Assembly (NCBI GenBank): GCA_947627885.1
Contig: CANQXP010000014.1
Span: forward strand, 1 to 39,164
DNA from: an uncultured Rikenella sp.
Lineage (GTDB): Bacteria; Bacteroidota; Bacteroidia; Bacteroidales; Rikenellaceae
Reading direction: 5' to 3'
DNA: 39,164 bases
A model generated the notes under the pieces. It had not been told where the DNA came from, made no database searches, and saw only the letters and a program-made list of their open reading frames with translations. The position numbers and the translations under genes are program-made. Numbering within the stretch: position 1 is the first letter of the stretch; each line of letters opens with the position of its first letter. This document shows, piece by piece, positions 1-6,826 of this stretch.

Positions 1-320
1 CGTGGATGATAAATTCAGCGGCCCACTGGTCCCTCCTGGTGGGATTAGTTATGCGGCCTCGCCGCCCGGCAAAGGCGTTGCCGGGCGGCACAACGAGCGG
101 CTGCTGTTTAGGCCGGGTTCCGGGCTACCGCTGGTATCCGGACGGCGCCCTGGGTGGCGTCGGCAACAACGGGTACAGCTGGTCGTCTGCGGTCAGCGGG
201 ACGAACGGCGTGTTCTTGGATTTCTACTCGACGTGGCTCAATCCCAGCAACGCGAACAACCGCGCCCACGGCTTACAGGTGCGGTGCCTCCAAGCATTTA
301 TCGGCATCCTGTTTATATGA
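1..320 (+). repeat. Lectin-bearing structured unit 1 (left end cut by window)
   Basis: This is the first of five related units (327-719, 764-1167, 1195-1570, 29968-30377). It holds the 5' strand GATAAAT of a long-range helix at 8-14 and the complementary ATTTATC at 296-302. Between them is a hairpin with a perfect 12-bp stem (61-72 with 78-89). Then follows a reading frame, codon starts at multiples of 3, that runs from GYRWYPDG (about 126) to VRCLQAF and stops at 318-320. The peptide resembles the C-terminal end of FISUMP/DUF1566-type C-type-lectin domains, such as those used as variable regions by diversity-generating retroelements; that family link is from memory. No upstream part of such a protein is present, so it is not an intact gene. 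The terminal stem and first hairpin seen in the other units would lie left of the window. Confidence 0.7.
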
Positions 321-326
321 CATAGC

Positions 327-719
327 AAGGGAACGGGCGTTTCCGGAGTGGCCCGCGCCGCCCACCGGGCGGTGAGGGCCAGTGTGAACGATAAATTCAG
401 CAGCCGGCTGAGCCTTCGCAAGGAGGATCAGCTACTCATGTGCGGCGGGGTGTTTCGCCGGTTGTGCGGCCCGCTCCGGCTGCGACCCGACAGGCTGCTT
501 GATTAGCTGAGGAACCCGGGCTACCGCAACGCAAACACGGGCGTGCTGACGAACGTCGGCAACGAGGGATCTGTCTGGTCGGGTTCGGCAAGTGGCACCA
601 ACGGCTACTACCTGTATTTCCACACGACGATCCTCAATCCCAGCAATGCGACCAACCGCGCCAACGGCCTTCCGGTGCGGTGCCTCCAAGCATTTATCAA
701 AGCGTTCCGTTCCTTTTTT
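327..719 (+). repeat. Lectin-bearing structured unit 2
   Basis: The unit opens at 327-339 with a strand that pairs with CCGTTCCTT at 707-715 (9 bp, one bulged G); a T-run follows to 719. After TTCCGGAGTG (341-350) comes a hairpin with an outer GGCCC/GGGCC stem (350-354 with 376-380) and an inner CCGCCC/GGGCGG stem. GATAAAT at 390-396 pairs with ATTTATC at 692-698. A small hairpin (GCTGA...TCAGC enclosing CCTT/AAGG) follows the first GATAAAT. The lectin-like frame runs from GYRNANTG near 519 to VRCLQAF near 697 and stays open beyond. It may be a structured RNA, or DNA that folds when single-stranded; it could also be a relic of a repeated gene end. No promoter is evident. Confidence 0.72.
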
Positions 720-763
720 ATGGGGCTGCGCCAATTCCGAGCCGGCTTCGTAACTTTGTCGGG

Positions 764-1167
764 ACGGATACGGCGGCCGTGACTTCCGGAGTGCCCGCCG
801 CTTTTTGCGGAGTCGCGGGCAGAGCGAACGATAAATTCAGCAGTCCACTGACCTCCTTTCGTAGCAGGTGAGTAATGCCTCTCCTTCCGGCCCGTTGCCT
901 TGCCTCCGGGATCGGATGGGAGCCGAGAGACTGTTTGTATATTACCGAGGGATCGTCCCGCCCCGGGCTACCGCAACAACACGACGGGCGGGCTGGGGGC
1001 CGTCGGCGAGCGCGGGTACTGCTCGTCCTCCTCGGTAAGCGGAACCAATATGTTGTATCTGTGGTTCACGCCGCAGGACCTCAATCCCGGCAATGCGGAT
1101 AACCGTGCCACCGGGCGTCAGGTGCGGTGCCTCCAAGCGTTTATCGCGCGGCGCCGTTTCCGTTTTT
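764..1167 (+). repeat. Lectin-bearing structured unit 3
   Basis: The first strand at 764-775 pairs with 1152-1163 in 11 of 12 positions, and a T-run follows to 1167. TTCCGGAGTG at 784-793 leads into a hairpin with a GCCCGC/GCGGGC stem. GATAAAT at 830-836 pairs with GTTTATC at 1139-1145, where the one changed base gives a G-U pair. The lectin-like frame (codon starts at multiples of 3) runs from GYRNNTTG to VRCLQAF and stops at 1167-1169. The spacer between the first long-range strand and the lectin segment differs from the other units in sequence but again contains short hairpins. It has the same architecture as units 2, 4 and 5. Confidence 0.72.
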
Positions 1168-1194
1168 GAACGTTTTTTGCATCGAATCCCATAC

Positions 1195-1570
1195 AGAGCC
1201 GGGCTCCGGAGTGCCCGCGGCTACGGCTGCGGGCAGGGTGAACGGGCGGATTCAGCGGCCCACTGGCCCCGTTCCCTTCCGCGGTTAGTTATCGGCAGGA
1301 TCGCGGGGGTAATTCCCACCCGGTGATCCGATGGCAGCGGTCGCTTCGTTAAGGCAGGCCCGCCCCGGGCTACCGCCACCCGCACAGCGGCGAGCTGGTG
1401 AACGTCGGGAGCAACGGTAACTACTGGTCGGGCACGCCCAGTGGCACGAACGGCTACGGGTTCAATCTGGGCCCCACGGAAATCACTCCGAGCAACGCCG
1501 GATGCAACCGTGCGGACGCGCGTCTGGTGCGGTGCCTCCAAGCCTCCGTCCGAGCGCCCGGCTCTTTTTT
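1195..1570 (+). repeat. Lectin-bearing structured unit 4, most divergent
   Basis: The terminal helix is AGAGCCGGGC (1195-1204) with GCCCGGCTCT (1556-1565), a perfect 10 bp unlike the helices of the other units, followed by six T. CTCCGGAGTG leads into the hairpin 1213-1234 (GCCCGC/GCGGGC, inner GGC/GCT, TACG loop). The GATAAAT strand is replaced by CGGGCGGA (1243-1250) and its partner by TCCGTCCG (1545-1552), so pairing is kept by changes on both sides. A further hairpin joins GGATC at 1298-1302 to GATCC at 1325-1329. The lectin-like frame reads from GYRHPHSG to VRCLQAS and stops near 1589. This copy gives the strongest sign that the structure, not only the peptide, is under selection. Confidence 0.75.
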
Positions 1571-1796
1571 ACAAATATTTTTCTTGTAAATGACCGGTCT
1601 GTTTTCGCCTGGGCCGATAAGATGGTGAGTGAGTAGTCGGATTCCCGTGTTAACGGCGGATCCGGCGCCAAACAGCTCTGCTTGCTCCGGCCAGAAAAAG
1701 TATTCGCGCCGGAGGATGGCCAACTTATGTTTAGCAGGAATGGATACAAAAAAAGACCATCGAAAAGGCCATCAAATAACAAAGACAGGATAATCT
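1571..1796. other. Gene-free stretch between the unit array and mqnD
   Basis: I see no gene here. A weak hairpin joins TTTACAA and TTGTAAA just after the last unit (about 1567-1590). The rest shows no clear promoter, terminator or repeat. It separates the plus-oriented array from the 3' end of mqnD. Confidence 0.5.
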
Positions 1797-2594
1797 TTAG
1801 AACAGCTCTTCCGCCGGGAGGCCCGTCAGCCGACAGACCGCCTCGCGTCCCCGTTCGCCCAGCGACAACGAATAGTCGTTCACAAAATAAGAGATATGTT
1901 TTTTCCGCACCTCCGGGTCGAGTTCCTGCGCATGCGCCTTCACGTACTCCGCCGAAGCTTCCGGATTCGCCTGCGCATATTCGATGCTCCGCCGGATAAT
2001 GCGTCCCATGCGCTCCGCTGTTTCTACCGGATATTTCCGGTTCAGCAGGATGCCCCCCAACGGTATCGGCAGCCCCGTCAGCTCCTCCCATTTCTGTCCC
2101 AGGTCTGCGACCAGTCGCAGCCCCTGTGCCGCATATGTAAACCGTCCTTCGTGGATCAGCACCCCCGCGTCCAGCTCCCCGTCGGCCACCGCCGGGGCGA
2201 TCTCCGAAAACAAATAGACCCTCTTTCGCCCTGCCCCCGGATAAACGATCGACAGCAGCCGGTTGGCCGTGGTCAGTTCGCCCGGAATGCCGATCAGGGC
2301 GTCGTGCAATTCGTCGGGATATATTTTGTGCCTGCTGACCAGCAGCGGCCCGTTGCCGTGCCCTAGCGCGCTCCCGCTTTCGAGCAGCCGGAACGAACCC
2401 GCGGCCTCCGGCAGCGCCGCATAGCTGATCTTGACCACATCCTCGTCACCCGGATGCTGAATGGCCGCCCGGTTCAGCGCGTCGATGTCGTCGAACACCG
2501 GGTCGAACGCGATACCCTCGGTGTCCACCAAACCATGTATCATGGCGTGGAACGTGAAGGTGTCGTTCGGACAAGGCGAGATATGCAGTTTCAT
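1797..2594 (-). CDS. mqnD: 1,4-dihydroxy-6-naphthoate synthase, MqnD
   Basis: MqnD converts cyclic dehypoxanthinyl futalosine to 1,4-dihydroxy-6-naphthoate in the futalosine pathway to menaquinone, in the cytoplasm. The 265-residue product has the periplasmic-binding-protein-like fold expected of the family. Visible marks are the N-terminal SPCPNDTF motif (residues 6-13), GELTTANRLL near residue 105, and IHEGRFTY with His148, the position of the family's catalytic histidine. I chose the ATG at 2594 because MKLHISPCPND matches family N-termini; the open frame continues to 3047, but that part lies in an intergenic repeat and has no protein-like character. Another enzyme of the same pathway, mqnB, lies at 32127-32759 in a different operon. 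Confidence 0.93.
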   Translation of the reverse strand: MKLHISPCPNDTFTFHAMIHGLVDTEGIAFDPVFDDIDALNRAAIQHPGDEDVVKISYAALPEAAGSFRLLESGSALGHGNGPLLVSRHKIYPDELHDALIGIPGELTTANRLLSIVYPGAGRKRVYLFSEIAPAVADGELDAGVLIHEGRFTYAAQGLRLVADLGQKWEELTGLPIPLGGILLNRKYPVETAERMGRIIRRSIEYAQANPEASAEYVKAHAQELDPEVRKKHISYFVNDYSLSLGERGREAVCRLTGLPAEELF

Positions 2595-3121
2595 CGATCG
2601 TACGGTTATTTTACATGGGATTGGAGGCAACTGCCGTTTGTTGGGTTCGCGTTGACCTTCGGTCTTCCTCGTGCTACCTCGCCAAATCCCGCCCTCGGTC
2701 TCTGGGTACGCCACTCGGTTACTCCTCGCCGCTCGGCAGTGCTCAAGCATAGCTTGTACTGCGCTCGTTGGCAGCGTCGGATGAAAAGCGGGCCCCTTGG
2801 GCTTCCGGGCAATAACTACTCTAAGTTTCCGCGTCAGCAGTCGGGCCGGAGCTTCGCCCCGCGAAGGCCCGCAACCGACGAAGCCAGTAAGGGCAATGTA
2901 AGCTTGCTTACATTGCCGAACGGCGAGGAGGGAAACAAGCGCAGCGCAGTTAATTCTCGCTACGCTCGATGCAGCCTCGCAAGCTCCGGCCACGCCCGAC
3001 CGCCTAAAAATGAGCCTTGCGGAGCCTGAGGTACAGCGCAGCTTCACAAAGTTTTTCTGGTTCTCTTTGCTTGCTCAAAGAGAACAGTACTCTCAAACCC
3101 GAATACAAATAAACCTCCGGT
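2595..3121. repeat. Structured intergenic repeat region upstream of mqnD
   Basis: There is no credible gene here. The segment is full of inverted repeats: an 11-bp stem with a 4-nt loop at 2892-2917, a CAAGC/GCTTG hairpin near 2745-2757, and a 10-bp stem with a 6-nt loop at 3060-3085. The part at 3047-3120 matches one arm of the foldback repeat described at 6537, 8790 and 33753, sharing 23 identical bases with the copy at 33753. That arm ends one base before the stop codon of the DUF4831 gene. The left part (2600-3040) does not match the other copies and may be a different repeat. The mqnD promoter or leader must lie within this region but I cannot place it. Confidence 0.6.
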
Positions 3122-4186
3122 TTAGAATACCACCGGCGCCGAGGTCACGCTCCCAAGTTGGAACACCGGGATACGCTCTCGCGCCAGCTCGTCGTTGCCA
3201 TCCACCAGCTTGACCGTCTGCACCGCCGGCACCCGGTAGCGCACGCTCACCGCCCCCTTTTTGGAACCTCCGCCCGCGCCAACCGCCGAGCCGTTGACCG
3301 AAGCCTCGGCCGTCATTTCGATCACGATCGGCCGCCCCGAAAGATCCGTGTCCGGCACCACCCCCTTGGTCGGCGAGAACCGGCAGACGATCGTCGTCCC
3401 CTTGGCCGACGGCAGCACCGAGAAAGTCTTCACCATCCGCTGCGTGTAGCGCTTTCCGATGAACAGCGCCAGGTATTCCGACTCGATCCGGTCCATCTCC
3501 CTGAGCGCCGCTTCGAGCCCCGCCCCGAAAACATTCTCGCCCGTTTCGCCCGTCACCAGGTCGAAACGCCGCTTGCGCAGCGTGAAGATCGCATTGGCCG
3601 CGTCCGCCGCCATCTGTTCCGTGCTTTTCTCGACCGTCGAAGTGCGGTTCACCGGCAGCTCCCCGAAACTGTCGCTGTCCGCCAGCCCGCTCTGCTCCGT
3701 GGTCGTCCCGTACAGCGGATCGAGGCTCACGTCCGTGAACGGATTGTTGTTGCCGATCGCCGCCCCCTGGAATTCCGCATCCGCCAGCAGCGGCTTCTGC
3801 GGCGGCACCGCAGAGAGCCAGTGGAACACCTTGCTATGCGCGTCCACCGGTTGATCCAGGTGGTAAGTCTGCGCCGGATCCGGCTCCTCGTAATAGCCCA
3901 GCGAAGCGTCGATAATGCGGTAATTCTGTTTGTCACTCATCGCCGCGCCCGAAATGCCCAGGTACTGCGAGGCGAATTTGGCGTATGGCCCGCGCAGGAT
4001 CACCTCCCGTTCCACCGCCATCGTGACGGTCACCACCGTCCGGGGCAGGGTATAGCCTTCGATGGTTCGGGAGCCGACTCCCTGTGCGAAAGCGCTGACC
4101 TGCGCCGCCGCCGGCGTCATCGCCGTCATAGCCAGGCATGCGGCCGCCCCCGCGAACGCCGCTTTATAAAAGGTAGTTGTTTTCAT
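3122..4186 (-). CDS. DUF4831-like secreted protein
   Basis: The 354-residue protein begins with a signal peptide (MKTTTFYKAAFAGAAACLAMTA, ending around AAAQ at residue 29). The mature part opens with a segment like those of DUF4831 proteins of Bacteroidota: a YTLPRTVVTVTMAVEREVI strand region, then a PYAKFASQYLGI stretch. The function of that family is not known; export to the periplasm or surface is inferred from the signal peptide. The gene lies between trmN6 and mqnD on the same strand, 92 bases after trmN6, and has its own possible -7 element (4216-4223), so it is probably a separate transcription unit. The assignment rests on remembered family similarity. Confidence 0.75.
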   Translation of the reverse strand: MKTTTFYKAAFAGAAACLAMTAMTPAAAQVSAFAQGVGSRTIEGYTLPRTVVTVTMAVEREVILRGPYAKFASQYLGISGAAMSDKQNYRIIDASLGYYEEPDPAQTYHLDQPVDAHSKVFHWLSAVPPQKPLLADAEFQGAAIGNNNPFTDVSLDPLYGTTTEQSGLADSDSFGELPVNRTSTVEKSTEQMAADAANAIFTLRKRRFDLVTGETGENVFGAGLEAALREMDRIESEYLALFIGKRYTQRMVKTFSVLPSAKGTTIVCRFSPTKGVVPDTDLSGRPIVIEMTAEASVNGSAVGAGGGSKKGAVSVRYRVPAVQTVKLVDGNDELARERIPVFQLGSVTSAPVVF

Positions 4187-4215
4187 AGTCCGAATATTCG
4201 TTTACAGTGTTGGCC

Positions 4216-4223
4216 CAAATGTA
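4216..4223 (-). promoter_or_regulatory. Possible -7 element of the DUF4831 gene
   Basis: CAAATGTA on the plus strand reads TACATTTG on the minus strand, matching the Bacteroidota -7 consensus TAnnTTTG. It is 30 bases upstream of the start codon. I see no good -33 TTTG at the expected spacing, so this is only half a promoter. Confidence 0.4.
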
Positions 4224-4278
4224 CGTTTTTTTCCGAAAAAGCGATACTCGCGATGCGAAACGGTGCATCGGCGTCCCG

Positions 4279-5157
4279 TCAGAACTTCAGGTAGAACTCC
4301 CGCGTCAGTTCCCGGTAGTTTTCCGTAAAGTTCCCCTTGCCGTCTTCGATGCAGAGCGTCCCCCGTGCAATGTCCTCCCGGTTGCGCCGGGTGGTCGAGA
4401 ACTCCGCCGCCACCCGTTTGACCGGTTTGTGCGGCGCTCCGTGCACCTCCAGCATCCGCTCTACGAACAAACCCCGTGCCGCAGCCTTCGCGATGAAGAT
4501 TCCCGACTCCCGGTAGGGGAAGATCGCCGCGAACCGGCCTTGCGGCTCCAGCAGCGAAAGTATGGCTTCGATCAGCTCGTCGTACGGCAGCTGTTCCGCA
4601 TGCCGCGCCGCCACCCGCTCCGCGCTCGGTTGCGTGGCCGTCGCCGAAGTGTCGAAACCCCGCCGGAAATCGGTACCCGTCATAAAGTACGGCGGATTCG
4701 ACACGATCAGGTCATACCTCCCCTCCGCCGCAGATCCTTCCGCATACCGTTGGATCGGCATACAGTGTGCCTTAAGCCGTCCCCCCCACGGCGAAGCCTC
4801 GAAATTCGAGGCCGCCTCCGCCGTCGCTTCCGGATCGACCTCCACCGCGTCGATCGAGACCGTTTCCGGGTATGCAGCCGTGCGTTGCGCCAACATCAGG
4901 GCGATCACCCCCGTCCCCGTGCCGATGTCCAGTATCCGCCGCTCCGACCCGGTAAGGCCGGCCCATGCCCCCAACAACACCCCGTCCGTTCCCACCTTCA
5001 TGGCCGCCCGCTCCTGCATCACGGCGAACTGCTTGAAACGGAAATAGTTGCGTTTGTTTTCTGTAATATCCGGCCTCGCGCCGCCCCCCCCGGCAGCTAT
5101 GCTGCCCGGCGCAGAGGCCGCTGGCTCCGGAACGATGGGATTCTGTTTCGAAGGCAT
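4279..5157 (-). CDS. trmN6: tRNA1(Val) (adenine(37)-N6)-methyltransferase, TrmN6/YfiC type
   Basis: This is a class I SAM-dependent methyltransferase expected to make N6-methyladenosine at position 37 of tRNA1(Val). The 292-residue product shows FRFKQFAV and MKVGTDGVLLGAW at residues 39-65, typical of this family, the SAM-binding motif LDIGTGTGVIALMLA at 76-90, and the catalytic NPPY motif at 154-157. The ATG at 5157 lies one base beyond the murA stop codon, so the two genes are almost certainly co-transcribed. The first ~35 residues form a Pro/Ala/Gly-rich extension absent from typical members; an internal start cannot be excluded. The specific tRNA target is inferred from family membership. 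Confidence 0.88.
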   Translation of the reverse strand: MPSKQNPIVPEPAASAPGSIAAGGGGARPDITENKRNYFRFKQFAVMQERAAMKVGTDGVLLGAWAGLTGSERRILDIGTGTGVIALMLAQRTAAYPETVSIDAVEVDPEATAEAASNFEASPWGGRLKAHCMPIQRYAEGSAAEGRYDLIVSNPPYFMTGTDFRRGFDTSATATQPSAERVAARHAEQLPYDELIEAILSLLEPQGRFAAIFPYRESGIFIAKAAARGLFVERMLEVHGAPHKPVKRVAAEFSTTRRNREDIARGTLCIEDGKGNFTENYRELTREFYLKF

Positions 5158-5158
5158 A

Positions 5159-6478
5159 TCAGTCGATCCGCGTGATTTTGGCCCCCAAAGCATTGAGCCG
5201 CCCGTCGATATTCTGGTACCCCCGGTCGATCTGGTCGATGTTCTGGATGATGCTCTTGCCGTGGGCGCTCATCGCCGCGATCAGCAGCGCCACCCCGGCC
5301 CGGATGTCCGGCGAAGTCATCGTCGTCCCCCTCAGCCGGATGGCGTGGTCATGGCCGATCACCGTGGCCCGGTGCGGGTCGCACAAGATGATCTGCGCCC
5401 CCATGTCGATCAGCTTGTCCACGAAGAACAGGCGGCTTTCGAACATTTTCTGGTGGATGAGTACAGACCCCTTCGCCTGCGTCGCCACAACAAGGAACAC
5501 ACTCAAAAGGTCTGGGGTAAGCCCCGGCCACGGCGCGTCGGCGATGGTCATGATCGAGCCGTCGATAAAGCTCTCGATCTCGTAATGATCCTGTTTCGGG
5601 ATATAGATATCGTCCCCCCGTTGCTCGAAGCGAATCCCCATACGCGCGAATTGTTGCGGAATAATTCCCAGGTCGTCATACGACACGTTCTTGATCGTAA
5701 TTTCGGAATGGGTCATGGCTGCCATGCCGATAAAGCTGCCCACCTCGATCATGTCCGGCAGCATCGTATGTTCGGTGCCGCCCAGCGAGTCGACCCCTTC
5801 GATGGTCAGCCGGTTGGAGGCGATGCCGCTGATATTGGCCCCCATGCGCACCAGCATCCGGCAGAGTTGCTGCAAATAGGGTTCGCACGCGGCATTGTAG
5901 ATCGTAGTAGTCCCCTCCGCCAGCACCGCCGCCATGACAATATTGGCAGTCCCCGTCACCGAAGCCTCATCCAGCAGCATATAGGCTCCGTGCAGCTTAT
6001 GATCCGGCCCTGGGGCCTGTACGGTATAGAATTTTTGGTCGGTGTCGAAATCGAACTCCGCCCCCAATTTCTGGAAGCCGATGAAATGGGTGTCCAGCCT
6101 CCTGCGCCCAATCTTGTCTCCGCCGGGCTTGGGCATGTAAGCGCGGCCGTATCGGGTCAGCAGCGGCCCCGTGATCATCACCGATCCGCGCAGTCGCGAG
6201 GCCGCTTTTCGGAATTCGTCGGTTTGCAGGTAGCAAAGGTCTACGTCTTTGGCCTGGAACGAGTAGCTTCCGGGCCCCAACCGTTCGACGGCGACGCCCA
6301 TGGCCTCCAGCAGGCCGATGAGCTGCATGACGTCGATGATCTCTGGAATATTGTGAATGGTAACTTTTTCGGGGGTCAGCAGGGTGGCGCATATGATCTG
6401 GAGCGCTTCGTTCTTGGCCCCCTGGGGGGTGATCTCGCCGCTGAGGGCGCATCCCCCGGTCACTTCGAATGTAGCCAT
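5159..6478 (-). CDS. murA: UDP-N-acetylglucosamine 1-carboxyvinyltransferase, MurA
   Basis: MurA transfers enolpyruvate from PEP to UDP-GlcNAc, the first committed step of peptidoglycan synthesis, in the cytoplasm. The 439-residue length is close to the family norm. Visible motifs are GAKNEAL near residues 20-26 (usually GAKNAAL) and RGSVMITGPLLTRYG at 97-111. In the active-site loop the sequence is PGGDKIG, with Asp121 where Escherichia coli MurA has the fosfomycin-reactive Cys115. Asp at this place is known to give intrinsic fosfomycin resistance in other bacteria. trmN6 follows one base after the stop codon. A foldback repeat lies 58 bases upstream. Confidence 0.95.
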   Translation of the reverse strand: MATFEVTGGCALSGEITPQGAKNEALQIICATLLTPEKVTIHNIPEIIDVMQLIGLLEAMGVAVERLGPGSYSFQAKDVDLCYLQTDEFRKAASRLRGSVMITGPLLTRYGRAYMPKPGGDKIGRRRLDTHFIGFQKLGAEFDFDTDQKFYTVQAPGPDHKLHGAYMLLDEASVTGTANIVMAAVLAEGTTTIYNAACEPYLQQLCRMLVRMGANISGIASNRLTIEGVDSLGGTEHTMLPDMIEVGSFIGMAAMTHSEITIKNVSYDDLGIIPQQFARMGIRFEQRGDDIYIPKQDHYEIESFIDGSIMTIADAPWPGLTPDLLSVFLVVATQAKGSVLIHQKMFESRLFFVDKLIDMGAQIILCDPHRATVIGHDHAIRLRGTTMTSPDIRAGVALLIAAMSAHGKSIIQNIDQIDRGYQNIDGRLNALGAKITRID

Positions 6479-6536
6479 GGTTCGGTTTTTGTTTGCCTAA
6501 AGATATAGATTAGACCCCGAACCTGCAAATAACCCT

Positions 6537-6822
6537 CCGGTTTTATCTCTACCCCTGTATGGAACCGTCCCTTTCTTGAAAGAAAGGGACCCAAAGAACT
6601 TTTGAGCCAGCTACGCTACTCCTTAGTCTGCCGAAAGGCTTAACCCTTTGGGGTACTAAAAAAGGGGCCGATTGATGTAACAATTACATTAGCGGCCCCT
6701 TTTCCGTACCCCAAATACTAAGGCATTGATAGATTTAGGATGCGCAAGCATCCTCGAAAGTCTTTTTGGTTCTTTTTCTTCAGAAAAAGAACGGTACCCT
6801 CTATGGGGTAGCAATAAACCGG
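6537..6822. repeat. Foldback repeat, copy I
   Basis: This ~286-bp element has imperfect terminal inverted repeats (CCGGTTTTATCTCTACCCC at the left, CCGGTTTATTGCTACCCC on the other strand at the right). It contains three hairpins besides: 6567-6590 (10-bp stem), a central stem with GGGGCC/GGCCCC near 6664-6699, and 6769-6792 (11-bp stem). A GGATGC/GCATCC hairpin lies at 6738-6753. An almost identical inverted copy is at 8790-9059, another copy at 33753-34028 and a single arm at 3047-3120. The right arm ends 4 bases before the stop codon of the DUF4290 gene. It codes for no protein and carries no transposase. Confidence 0.85.
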
Positions 6823-6826
6823 ACGA

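Noticed and set aside
1-1570. Integron cassette array with attC sites
   Set aside because: Pairing encloses whole units instead of one short end; no GTTRRRY core repeats at the borders and no integron integrase in the window. All units carry the same kind of segment.
1-1570. CRISPR array
   Set aside because: Units are ~380 bases with paired ends and a coding-like segment, not short repeats with unique spacers; no cas genes are present.
126-1589. The lectin-like frames as intact small genes
   Set aside because: Starts are inconsistent between units, no upstream lectin domain, signal peptide or promoter is seen, and the paired ends explain the borders better. They are listed as repeats.
2595-3047. 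N-terminal extension of MqnD of about 150 residues
   Set aside because: The frame crosses hairpin-rich repeat sequence, has low-complexity Arg/Ala/Ser content and does not resemble any MqnD; family members start at MKLHISPCPND.
5048-6508. A 486-residue plus-strand frame over murA
   Set aside because: It is a shadow of murA and trmN6, full of His/Arg runs, without any recognisable domain.
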